A DNA stretch of 64,000 nt from Hydractinia symbiolongicarpus (lineage: Eukaryota; Cnidaria; Hydrozoa; Anthoathecata; Hydractiniidae): the NCBI RefSeq assembly GCF_029227915.1, contig NC_079886.1, positions 24,652,501 to 24,716,500 on the forward strand. The letters are read 5' to 3'. Within the stretch, counting starts at the first letter, position 1, and each line of letters opens with the position of its first letter. The translations under genes were made by a program, and so were the position numbers. The notes beneath the pieces are model-generated. The model was not told the DNA's origin. It saw nothing but the letters and a program-made list of their open reading frames with translations, and searched no databases. This document shows positions 1 to 11,900 of this stretch, one piece after another.

Positions 1-429
1 CACACCAAACTAAGCAGAGACAAACACAATATGTAAGAGGTTGTAAAGATATATAATCAGTAGATTGTGAAGATTAAGGCTATTGCAGAGGCCCACTCGT
101 TTCCAAGGTTATCTTAACATAGAAATGAACTTTGTTACATTCTCTAAATCAAATCTTTCACGAAAAAACATCCATGCGAGAATTTGGCTTATAGTAAATA
201 GCATCAATAATACACCATTCGACACCAAGCTCTTTTCCTTTCTTGTAAATATTATAACGTAGAAAAGGCTGGGATTGAGGTTGATGAAGCCGAGATTGTA
301 CGAATAATTCTTAGTGCAAAACCATGCCTAATTTTGCTTGTGTTTCCTGTCTACGTCTAAGTTGTAAATTTTTGCTTTTGACCTCGGCCTAAACACTGTT
401 GTGATACGATAAAGCGTGGTCCCACTCAC
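1..429. other. Presumed intron of the TSR gene; no exon recognised
   Basis: After the GTGAGT donor at 429 on the minus strand the next expected exon is a C module with a GECW core. None is found in this stretch, so it most likely lies beyond the left edge. A short minus-strand open frame near 165-240 has no similarity to the modules and was not called. Confidence 0.5.
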
Positions 430-3400
430 GTGTGCAAAGATTGCTGATATTCAAACCAATTGATCACGTAAAACTTTCCATCAACATCAGGTTGTGCATC
501 CATATGATTCACGACAATTGATTGGCCTGCGTTAACACGTGAATAGCACCCAACCTTCTTGTACGTTGTTCGGTTGCATGTCATGTGAGGACGAGACGCT
601 GAGTGAAGAAAAAGATAACGGAATTTATAAGGTTACATATGGTACATGCTTTTTCTGCAACTACATTAAGTTTTAAGTTTCGCCATTTTCGCGAATTTTG
701 CATTCTCCTCTAAGTTTCAAACATCGTTGTTCGTTGATTTAAGAATCCGTGAAATTGCAATTTTAGGAAATTAAAAAGTTTAACCCAGGAACAACATCGG
801 CATCTCTGGTTGCCATATTTGTTTACGTCTGCCAAAGCACACAGCAACTTCCTTGTGTGTGTGCTTTTTAAAATTTGTTAACACCAGTTCTAGCATTCTC
901 GATATATTGCAAGCATTTTGTTTCTATATACAGATTTTAGATTAGATTTACCAATACATTTGAAATAATATTTTAAAGTATTTTATTGATTTATCTGGAT
1001 TGCTAATTTTCCTGCGCTAAAATTATACCATAAAACTTACATGTGCACGATCCAGTATTACAAACAACTGTGTCAGCCGAATTACCAACACAATCACTCC
1101 CATTATTCATTGGTGGAGGATGGTCACATGATCTTGTTCTCTTTTTTGTTCCACCAAGACAATCTACACTGCATTCTGTGGCATCTTGCCAGGCTCCCCA
1201 TTGCCCATCGACTAGAAATAAATACGGAACAGTTGAAAGGAGTATTCTACTTTTATGAGAGAATACAACAAGAATTTTCCAATGTGATGATGTAAGAGAT
1301 TTTCGCGAGTTCAAAGAGTGCGAAATATTTTAGTTTTTTTTCTACAAAATGACAAAAAGGCGATAATTTCTCTCGCATTAGTTTCAACAATTAAATTCTT
1401 TGGCCAACCATCAAGGGATTACAAGAAATCTGCAGCGAAAGACTGGGTTCTAGGATTCAAAGTATATGACACAATCAATTTAGACCAGCAAGAGTATAAT
1501 CCTCCCCCGGGTTTCAGATGTTATTGCGGAAAATTAAACAAAAACGGTAAAATGACCTGGAAACAAGGTTGTAACAAAAGCGGTATGAATTATTTAGTCG
1601 TTACATCTGGGTACTTAAAGTTGTTTCGCCAGATTCCATAATTCATTCTCGTAAAAATTGAAAGAAACGTGTAACTCGTCTGGTCCCATTTTCAGGTCTG
1701 TTTATTTAACATCTATCTCTTTAATAATAGCCGTATTTTGTCTGTGTGTCCGCGAGAGCCGCGTCCCGTAACGGAATCACGAAATTTTTATAATGCGCAC
1801 TAATACCAAATGCGATATATTTTTGTCCACTTTGTTGCGACAGGTGAATTTAAAGGACAGGCGAACCCGTGGATTTTTCCACGGGCTAACGACTAGTCTC
1901 TTTAATAATAGCCGTATTTTGTCTGTGTCCGCGAGAGCCGCGTCCCGTACCGGAATCACGAAATTTTTAAAATGCGCACCAATACCAAATGCGATATATT
2001 TTTGTCCACTTTGTTGCGACGGGTAAATTTAAAGGACGAGCGAACGCGACGGGCGACCCCGTGGAGAAAATGATGTTACGGAGGCACGAATATCAAATGC
2101 AATATATTTTTATCCACTTTGCACTAACGACTATCTCTTTAATAATAGCCGTATTTTGTCTGTCTGTCCGCGAAAGCCGCGTCCTGTTACGGAAACACGA
2201 AATGCGGTATATAAAGGACGGGCGACCCCGTGGATTTTTCCACGGGTTAACGGCTAGTCTATATTATAATACACGTATACGTCTGTCCGTCCGTCTGTCT
2301 GTCACGCAAAATGGCAGCTTAGCTGCGCAGGTATTCCACGGGCTAACGACTAGTCATATAAAAGAACAGTTAAAAAACAGCATTTACCTATCGGGTCGAC
2401 TATTTTGTACAAGTACGAGTACGGATCAACTCCAGTGCAATCAAACGCCCCATTGTTTTTACAGCTGTCACTGTAATTCGGTCCTATACATGCCGACTCC
2501 TGTTCCTGGCCTGCTTTGATTGTATCTAAACCATAGTAATCCTTGGACGACCAACATTCACCCCAGTGGTTGATAACGAAGTAGTTTTGACGCCTTGACT
2601 TAACTAATTCAGCACATCGGCACACCACACTAAAAATAACAATGACAAATATAAAAATCTTCTTCAACCTAAAACTACTCTGAAACTATCTACAACTTTG
2701 ATATCAGCCATATGAAAATTTCTTTCACAACTATTAAAAACTGTTGAGAAATTTATGGGTATGTTTCAAGACTTCGGAACACCTTCAGAATTTCCCCTTT
2801 AATCTCCCGTTTCAATCTCAATAAAATTTTCTTGTTGGAATACGCTAATTGTTGACCCCTGGAAATTCTGCGCGTTTTCGCCTTTCACAACAAAGGCGAT
2901 TAATAATATATCGCATTTGCTATTTCTTGCGACAGAAGCATGATTTTTTTTCGCGGCAAAAAGACAAAATATCATTCTCGTCCCCCGAATTCTTTGAGAT
3001 TAAAACCTCGAAAGTTTTGAGGTTTTAATCTCAAAGACCTCTGGCGTCTAGAATGACAAGATGCTGCTAGAGAAGAGCTCTATATAAAGAACACATCAAG
3101 AGAAATTATCTTTAAATTAGCTTTTATAACTTTATATTCAAAACAAGGTGACCAATTTACCTGTAAAAACTACTGTCTAGGTCGCACTACTTGAAAAAGT
3201 TGAGGAACATAGGGTTAAAACAGTTTCGTAAGCGCCAACGTTAAAACTGTCCGTGGGTAAACTTACTTAGAACATAAATAATTCGTAAGCCGTCTTAAAA
3301 TGAGTGGTACCTATGTAGCGACTGTGGGTATTCTTGCCACACAATCTTGTAGTACTTTCCATTTGGATCAGGGAAGACATCCATGTCACTGATGACAACT

Positions 3401-5856
3401 GACTGACCAGTATTAACACGTGGATAGCAACCTACCTTACGATAGTTCGTTCGATTGCAGGTCACGTGCACACTCCCCGCTATAATGAAACAATTTTAAA
3501 AGTATACGAGTCAATTTCTACTCAATAAATTCATTCAGAAAAGCTTTTGATAAAAAAGGGTTTGACATTTAGAAATGTTTGAATATTACAAAACGGCGTT
3601 AAACTAGCTCAATTTACATACTTGTGCAAGGTCCAAGATTGCAAGCCATAGTTTCAGTGGATGCACCAACACAATCATTTCCATTATTCATTGGTGGAGG
3701 ATGGTCACATGATCTCGTTCTTTGTTTTGTTCCACCAAGACAATCTGCGCTGCATTCTGTCGCTTCTTGCCAAGCTCCCCATTGTCCATCGACTAAGATA
3801 TTATTGTTAAAATTAGCAAACTCATCTCTAGAATTCTCTTAAGTTTCGAACGGGAACTCCTGACATTCTCGATAAAAAACAACTAAAAATTCCTGTGAAC
3901 GAAGTTGTTAATTCAGCAATTATCACGCAGTAAAAATGCTGACAGTAACCAACCCTAAGTATTATCTAGTAGAAAGATAAAAAGAAATTGAAAAAAATGA
4001 AATTTATTGAAAAGCAGATTAGCACTAACAAACTTGCGTAATTGAGCGAGCGCAAAAGAACGAAGAAATTTTTAACTTGAAATAATCCAAAACATCAGTT
4101 CTCATAAGTTCGACAGGACAAACTGAAATATTCTGAAATATTGACAGAATGAACATCAGGACTCCTGTCTTGGTTATTATAGTATCTTGAATGCGACTTC
4201 GTTCTCAGGGCATTTTGACTTGTTGATAACGGCTCAGGAACCACAAGACCCTGGAAGCGAGGTTGATCTTGAATGGTTATATTTATATATTAATATTATA
4301 GAAAATAGTTTTAATTTTTTTTTTTGAAGCTACATTCTACAAATTCAAGCTCCCTGTTTGTCGGACAAATTACTGGCCTACTTAAGCAATATTAAGCAAT
4401 TAAAAGTTATATTTTGAAGGCCGAAAGAAAACAGTGTTACGAACGGTATAAAAGTAATAAGTAGATTGTTTCCTGTTGAAGTAATATATAATTAAATACC
4501 TATAGGGTCCACTATTTCGTAGATGTATGAATACGGGTCTTTTGCAGAGCAATCATACACACCAGCATCCACGCACAGATCTGTTGGATTAGGCCCCATA
4601 CAGTGATTCATATTGGTCATTGACTTAAATGAGTCTAGATCGTAGACGCTATTGGATGACCAGCATTCACCCCAAAAATTTATAGCGAAATAATTTCGAC
4701 GAAGTGCTTTCGAGAATTTGACGCAACGGCAGACCAAGCTATAAACAAAATTTTTTTTTTTTTAAATGTATTAATGCAATTTAATGGCGGAGTAATCACT
4801 TTTTATCGTACTGGTTCTCGGTTTTATTTTAACCCATAGCTCAATATTGGCAATGACTGTAAATATCTCACCTGTGAAGAGACTGTTGATAATTAGTCCA
4901 ACTAATTTGATAAAACTTTCCATCTGGATCAGGAGTAAAATCCATGTCATTGATAACAACACTTTGTCCTGTATATATCCGTGGTGTGCAGCCAATCTTT
5001 TTATATAATGAACGGTTGCATGTCACGTGAGGACGTGGTGCTAAGAAATTGGATAAGTTTTAAAACACACTTTAGAAAAAAGCGCGATAATATGAAATGA
5101 GAGATTATAAGTGGTACTCCTGGTGTTAAGGCCGTAGCATGGAGGGACCAAACATTTAGTTAAAAGAGTATACATTTTTTATTTAAGTACGTCTGACCAT
5201 CTTACTTGTTACAGAACACGCTTGTATATTGCAAGCTTCAGACTGGCCACTTTCACCACTACACGATGCTGTGCTGCAACTTCGGCTTCTTGTTCGTATT
5301 CCTGAATCACAATCCTTTGAACAATCTGTCCAGACAGTCCAGTTGTCCCAAGAGCAATCTTAGAAAAAAAGCATAGTAGATATGAGTTGGGATATCGATG
5401 AACATACTTTCTACACCTGTTCTTCTGGATTCTTATAGTAAAGATAAATGGAAATAAGCTCAACGACGGAACACGCACACAAACAGACGAAAATCATGCA
5501 ACCCCAGTTATACGCTAAAACTCCTACGAAGGAGGTTGTTGTGAAAAGTGCTCCTAACGACATGAAACAGGAACAAAGTTTTGAAAAGCTATTTATTCTA
5601 ACAGTTAACAGAGAATCTAAAAAAGTCTATTTATTAATACAAATATTAATACAAAATTAAAAAGTCTATTTCATAATTATTGATTGAAATTAAGTCTAAC
5701 TGACTTGATTTCGGCACTTTTGAATTTTTATTCTGTCGCCCCAAACTTTTTTTAAAAAAAGGTAGCCCAAATACGGGATAAGAATATCTTCAACTCACAT
5801 GTGCTGTTGATGATGGAAATGATATACCACGTGGCCAGCAAGATTTTGATTAACAT
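430..5856 (-). CDS. Secreted protein with repeated TSR-B-C modules (5' part; 3' end off window)
   Basis: Exons in coding order: 5856-5799, 5358-5206, 5040-4872, 4738-4500, 3792-3622, 3479-3311, 2629-2388, 1211-1041, 598-430. All have GT-AG borders and chain in phase. Exon 1 starts at ATG 5856 and encodes a hydrophobic signal peptide (MLIKILLATWYIISI). Then follow thrombospondin type-1 repeats (exons 2, 5, 8; WxxW or WGAW core, CSxDC, GxxxRxRxC), each followed by a ~56-residue module B (TCNR..Y.K.GC....GQSVV) and, where within the window, an ~80-residue module C (VCRC...YFxINxWGECWSS...DPYSYxY). Every intron respects module borders. TSRs are usually extracellular adhesion or matrix domains, so a secreted role is inferred; no membrane segment is seen. 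B and C resemble GCY...YF..Q..GECW modules that I recall, without a family name, from cnidarian extracellular proteins. A third C module should lie left of position 1. Function is unknown. Confidence 0.85.
1716..2353 (+). mobile_element. Tandem array of four Helitron-like non-autonomous repeats
   Basis: Four head-to-tail units: 1716-1896, 1897-2133, 2134-2257 and 2258-2353. Units 1-3 start TCTCTTTAATAATAG and unit 4 starts TCTATATTATAATAC. The best 3' ends carry the hairpin CCCGTGG-ATTTTT-CCACGGG, then CTAACGACTAG and T. A TC start, a subterminal hairpin, a CTAG end and insertion between A and T with no target duplication are Helitron hallmarks. Unit 2 has lost its hairpin and unit 4 half of it. 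No Rep/helicase coding is present. The array lies in the intron between module C2 and TSR3 and ends 34 bp from the C2 splice donor. Confidence 0.7.
2973..3055. mobile_element. 83-bp palindromic mini-element (copy 1)
   Basis: The ends CATTCTCGTCCCC and GGCGTCTAGAATG form an imperfect inverted repeat. The centre is a near-perfect hairpin with 17-bp arms (TTTGAGATTAAAACCTC and its complement) around a 9-base loop. A related copy lies at 6301-6375, so this is a dispersed foldback or MITE family. It sits in an intron of the TSR gene. Confidence 0.55.
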
Positions 5857-6300
5857 GGTAGTCAATCCTGATCTAAAAAGAGTATATTAATCGGCATACA
5901 CTGACAGTCAGTTAAATGACATCATGAGTTAAAAGAAAATCACTAAAATTTATAACTAAAATTTGTAAAAAACTTAAAAAAAAACAAAATATAGAGAATT
6001 AAAATTACTAACTCAATAAAACTGCACACAAAAATGGCGGAAGTTTAATTCGAATGTTTCAACGTCTAGAAAGAGAGAAAACTGCGACTTTTTTTTGAGT
6101 TGCTGATGTTTACAAATTATTAATAAAAATATAATGGCAGCAGAAGTTATGGTGTTTTTAGAGAAAAAACAGCACCTGTAGCTATAATAAACACAAAAAA
6201 GAAGCAGAGAAATAATTAAATTTTTTTGCCATTCCAGCGCAAATGAGAAAACGCCAATGGTTTTATACACCGTGTTTTTCTATGTATGTGTTGAAGAAGT
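5857..6300. other. Upstream region of the TSR gene, no gene seen
   Basis: AT-rich sequence with stop codons in all frames. On the minus strand CTTTTTAG lies about 20 bases before the ATG, which could be a 5'-UTR splice acceptor. No clear TATA box or other promoter element was identified. Confidence 0.4.
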
Positions 6301-6375
6301 TATTCTCGTCCTTAGCTCTTTAAGATTAAAACCTCGAAAGTAGGTTTTTCACAAAGAGCTCTGGGGTCGAGAATG
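6301..6375. mobile_element. 75-bp palindromic mini-element (copy 2)
   Basis: Starts TATTCTCGTCC and ends GGGGTCGAGAATG, sharing the internal AAGATTAAAACCTCGAAAG with the copy at 2973-3055, but the right half of the central hairpin is degraded. TGTTGAAG occurs close to both sides (6289-6296 and just after 6375), suggesting a target-site duplication of about 8 bp with a few extra bases on the left. Confidence 0.5.
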
Positions 6376-6597
6376 TGTTGAAGTATTATTTTTGATTTGT
6401 AATAACATGCATGAGAATTTTACTTTTGAAATTGAAGATTTTGATAACCTCGCTTCTAGTCTTCATGAAGGAGAGTATGTCTTGTAATAATAAGTCTTAT
6501 TGTGGTTTGGGAGCAAGGTTGATAAAAGGATGGATCAGCATCTTCTTAATTCAGTTTTTACGTTATGTAATAACTCAGATGGTAAGATCAGAAGTAA

Positions 6598-6778
6598 AAC
6601 CCACCACGAAATTATTATTATTTTTATTGAAATTATTTACCCAGGATGACCTCTTCAATTCTTATTGGTACCGCTATCAACGAGGGTTCTGCGAAGGGAT
6701 TCCTAGCACGGGGTTGGAACCCAAGACTTCCTGCACTGGAAGCCAACGCTTCACAAGGCTACCAGTCGGTAGAAACTA
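6598..6778 (-). mobile_element. tRNA-derived SINE
   Basis: Read on the minus strand it begins with a tRNA-like head: TGGTAGCCTTGTGAAGCG in the A-box position, and about 40 bases later GGGTTCCAACCCC, a good match to the B-box consensus GGTTCRANNCC. It continues through an unrelated body and ends in an AAT-rich tail near 6600. No acceptor stem can be folded, so it is not an intact tRNA gene. Confidence 0.6.
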
Positions 6779-8129
6779 ACTCGAATTCACATAGTTCTTC
6801 TTTAAAGAAATAAAGAAATCTCAACGTTCACACAAGCGTATGTTCAAAGATTTCATGAGATAATATTTCATTGAAATAATTTTATTAGTTTCTTCATTTT
6901 TTTGAAGCCTAAAAAAATCCAGTACTGAACGTTTCTTATTTTTTGAAAGCTCCAGCCTCTAGTTTCTTATAAACAGGTTTCCTTTAAAGAAAAATTCGAG
7001 AAACTAGAAACCTTACTAGATAAATGTTTTAAAATTGGAATCAAATAGGTGACCATTCAGACGTAAAACTAATCCTTTAACCTGTTTCCTTCACCTTATT
7101 ACTTTTGCCATGTTTTGGCTTGGCGCAGCACCGGCGTGAGAGGAAGCAACTTATTTCTAGGGCTTCTAGCCTTTGTAATAAGCAGTAATGACTGCTATAC
7201 AAAAAAGCCTGAGGTCGAGGTTTATAAGAATAGTCATAATTTGGCGTAGTTGTAGATGTCTTGGTAGAGACACTTTTCAAGCAAAAAAAATGAATTTGAA
7301 GACATCATCAATCAAAAATAGGTTATTTTTCCCAGTCTTACGATATTATCTAATTTATCACGTGTTACTATAACGTCATAGCCTTGCTTATGGGTAAACT
7401 TGTGAACTGAATGCTAAAAAGTTGTTTTCACGCTAGAATAATTTAAAGTCGGCATGTCGGCAAAAAGTTTATTTTGAGGAAAGAATATGAATAACTGTTT
7501 TACCGGAAATATTGAGACCTGGTACATCTGAAAAATAAGGCATTTAAAGATAACTGAGGCAATAATGCAATCTAATAACGCAAAAAAAACAACTAGCAAC
7601 AGATTTATCAACTTGGCAAGTTAATAAATTTGGTATAAATAAAGTTTCTCCAAGAGCTATCCATTGCGTCGTGCAGTTTTTGGATTTCAGACAAATTCAT
7701 GAGAGGGGGGGGGACATTTGGTTTACAGGAACAAAAAAATAGCCTCACTTACCTGTTAATTCAAAATTGATAGTTTGAACGTAATATTTTGCGTTAGGTG
7801 ATAAAACTTTCTTACATACTTGTTTCATGAGATCAACTAAGAAAATTAAGTTTTAATTGGCCAAAACATTCTTTCAATCACAATCTAAATATATTTCATT
7901 TCAAATTTCAGCATCTTGGGAGCGTCGCAATTAAGAAAATATAATTTTTTCCCCTGACAAATTATTTTTTGATTTAATATATCCAACAGCAATAAATTAA
8001 CATATTGGGGACTAGGTTGCCAGCACACAAACTTCCCAATCTTGTTGTCCTGATATCATAAATTTTTATGATATTTAAGATTAGGATGGATATTGATAAA
8101 CTCGAAAATTTATTTTTTTACAGCCTTTA
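6779..8129. other. Intergenic AT-rich stretch
   Basis: No ORF with recognisable similarity, no RNA gene and no clear repeat. A short G run occurs near 7703-7713. All open frames are below 70 codons and look random. Confidence 0.5.
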
Positions 8130-8443
<314 letters not shown>

Positions 8444-8918
8444 TAATAATTTTTATTATAATTAAACTTGGATCTCAAAGAACACGTGAATATGTACCAG
8501 CTGAAGCCATATATTATTTCTCAATATACAAGGTAGTCGAATAAATATGTTTTTTTATATATATAACATAAGATACAGATAAATAAACCATTGTTTTTGC
8601 ATTTTTAAATAGTTGAGATAAAAAAAGTTTAACTAGCTTTATATTTCTATTTTCCCTTTCTTCATCTTCTGACGAAATTGTTAACGTTGAAAAATCCGAA
8701 CACAACACAACACAACAAACTTGGAATACGCATTTTAGTGTAGAATAAAAAACGATGCCTTACAAATCTTCGCATAGTTAAACGGCTATCAGTTTGATTT
8801 CACTAAATATATACGAAAACAAACCCAACCCACTGATAATCAATCAATTTCGGTATGATGAATTACAAAATGAATATATAAACTAAATTTTCTTACTGAA
8901 CAGAACAAGTACAAGTGT
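8444..8918. other. Region beyond the SLC12 stop codon
   Basis: AT-rich sequence on the 3' side of the minus-strand SLC12 gene. It should hold the 3' UTR, but no convincing polyadenylation signal could be picked on the minus strand. Nothing else is recognised. Confidence 0.4.
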
Positions 8919-11900
8919 TTACGAATAAAATGTTAGTACACTAGTCTGGTTACCACGAACTAAAAATATTGGTGCATCTAAGCCTTCTGATATCACGTCT
9001 AACCAACTCATATACATAAAATTAGACACGACACTTTTTCTCGGTACCGGCATCGTCATGACAACAAGTTTCGCTTCCTGCGAATATTCTCTCATCAATT
9101 CACCTAAGCGTATCTGACGCAGCGTTTTTTTATCCAATGGTTCATCAGCATCGAGTTCATTCTTAAGCCACGGTAAATTACGGAACCTGTCGATATTTTG
9201 TTGGGCTGGTCTGGCGTTTACACCTTCAACTTCGACGATACCCGAAAACGCAATACGAAATTTTTTCAACAGACTTGCCATGCGTACTTGGTTCGATTTC
9301 AGCTTTTTATCGGCTACCGGTGTTAAAACACGCAAAGAACATCCCTTCCATTTTTTATTTCGAGACAGTAAGTATGGCAGTAACATGGTCAAACCTACAA
9401 AAATAAAAAAATGGTCAAACTTACAAAAACAAAAAATGGTTAAACCTGCAAAAAACAAAGATTGTCAAATGCAAAGCACGTCTTTTCCCACCAATTTTTT
9501 AATAATGGCAGACTCTTCCATTTTTTTGTTAACTGTAATCGAATTCGAAAAAACCTGGTATATGGCGGATACAACTGCATACCGGCCATATTTTGATTCG
9601 CTGGTTCACTAAGTCCACTGCAAGCTTAACTGTATCAGATTAATTTAGTAAACGCGTATAGGATGATTTAAACTTGAATTTAAAGTGTTGATAACAACAA
9701 AATTAAGGTACCCATTACGTGAACAAACTTTTCTGTTAAAAAATAATAAAAAATAAGTTCTGAGCAAATATTACGACTTACCACCATCATCAAACATCCA
9801 CCATACATCGATATAACCCTTCACGTTCTCCTCCATGGAAAGAATCGTTTCATTTTTTTGTTCAGTGTTTTTTCTTCGTTTTGCACTACCTGATCGATTT
9901 AATGTAGGCGTCACAGTGTTGCTACCATTTTGAGTTCTAACATCTTCAGGAAGAGTCAAAAAGTCGGCTGAGTCTTCTTCCATAGCACGCAAACTTGCTT
10001 CGCTCTGAAAAGCACCTTCAAGCTCTCTATCAAGCTCTTCGTCATACTCTCCATCGGAACCCTCGTCTATAACAACACCTGGAAAAAGAGAAATGCATCG
10101 CAAGTAAATTAAAGTGGTTTAAGGTCAATGCAAAGACAATAATTCGTATTGTTAAATAATAAAATTTCTTTTCTATTGTTCTTTCTTATTTCGTAGAGGC
10201 ATCAAAACATTTAGAAGAAACAAAGTTACCACTGGGCATGCGCAAGATGGCGACATTATACTTTGCTTCGAAAGAATCGTGGATGATATTGATGTAATCT
10301 TCAACTTTTTCCTTCAAGTCAGTTTGCCAGCTGTGTTTGAAGCCAAGAACAATGATGTTTGGTCTCAATTTCCCCAATCCTGTGCATTGCATTAATGCCT
10401 GGGCGCCGAGGCGAACAGTGGGCGCTAAAAAATTAGAAAGTGTTATTGTTTACGGTGTAAGAATTCTGACAATTCAGCTCTTATTACTCCCTCCTTTCCA
10501 GCGATAGTTTTTTCATTTCCCTGTGTGATCTGTCAGGACGATTTCACGGATTAAAATAGATAACGAACGAACAAACAAACACTGATTTACCTGCTGTGAC
10601 GGCCATAAAGGCTTTGATCTTTTTAAGTCTCAACCACTTCTCTTGTGGCAGGCAATTTATCTCGCCCATCCCTTCTGCTTTAACGATAACCTGTCCACAT
10701 ATCATCAGTCCAACATGTTTGGTTAAATAAGACACAAAGTAAATCAAATTCTGTCGATTCGATGGCGCGTCGACAAGTACCAGACATTGTGGACGAAAGT
10801 TTTTCACGTGCTGGTCTGTTTTGTTCAACGAATGAGCGAACTTTAACGCTTTGATGTATGCATGTGCCTGACCAGATGAACCCCAGTTAATCTAAAAGCA
10901 TACGATGACGCGTTTTAACCCTATTCAGGCCAACCTTTGGGGGAGGGAGGTGCTCTGTATGGCTGAAAAAAGCTCAAAACAGGGAAACATAAGCTTTAAG
11001 ATAAGAAAAACGGTTGTGTTTAAGATGTATAAAATAAAAGATGACTGTTGATAAGCATATTTTTTTTCTAACCACCTGGTAACCGATGAGGCACCATGAC
11101 AGCAGACACGACGCTATATTAAAACGATCCAAAGTCGGAAAATTTTAGCACTTAAACGGTATACTTCAGAAGAAATTATAAAAAAAATGGGAGGTGGTAA
11201 TGCCGCTTTTAATTGAAAGGAGAATATGAAGAATGTTTTTTCGTGTGTGAATTAACTCTCACGACGACTAAAATAACAATGAGTACTGGATCCTAAACTT
11301 AATCTTTGCTAATTCTATTTACAAAGCAAGGAAAGATCTATGTGAACACACGCATTCACTACACGAAGCGAATCTTTCTTAACAAATTGTTTTTTGTCTA
11401 GCTAAACAGCACTTTACAGCCCCATTTCAAATGGCATTGACATATACCCTAAAGTAAACACAAAGACACTCTATGATGAAGTGCAAACCAGTGTGCAGTC
11501 GAACAGTAAAAACAACATTGAAATGCTCCTTGAACGAAAATATTAATAAAATATAACAACAGAATAAGAAAAAAATAGACGATCAATTACCTCCGGCTTT
11601 TTGTAGTCCACGTACTTGTAAAGTGTCATTACAATCACGATAGTAACAAGTGCAGCCCACCAATTGATTAAAAACATTATCCCAACGCACACCACGCAAC
11701 CAAGCAAGGAGAGCCACATGTTGTAGTACCTAAATGATGGCCTCCACCCAGGTGATCTTCCCAGTGAAGCAGCGAATACCGAATAGTTGATCAACGCGTA
11801 GGACATTAGAAAAAAATTCGATATAATAGGGGCTATTAGGTCAAGTTGGCCGATTAAAATAAAACCAGTGCTAATAAAGAAAGTAAGTACGTATGCACGC

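Noticed and set aside
160-245. Possible last exon of the TSR gene (YKKGKELGVEWC..., then stop)
   Set aside because: No similarity to module C, which is expected next, and no convincing acceptor.
2350-2667. 105-codon minus-strand ORF as a standalone small secreted protein
   Set aside because: Its core is exon C2 of the TSR gene with proper splice borders; the apparent Met start and signal-like N-terminus are intron sequence.
11543-11590. C-terminal extension VIDRLFF... of the large SLC12 exon
   Set aside because: A GTAATT donor at 11590 and the next conserved exon (INWGSS) show that this is intron read-through.
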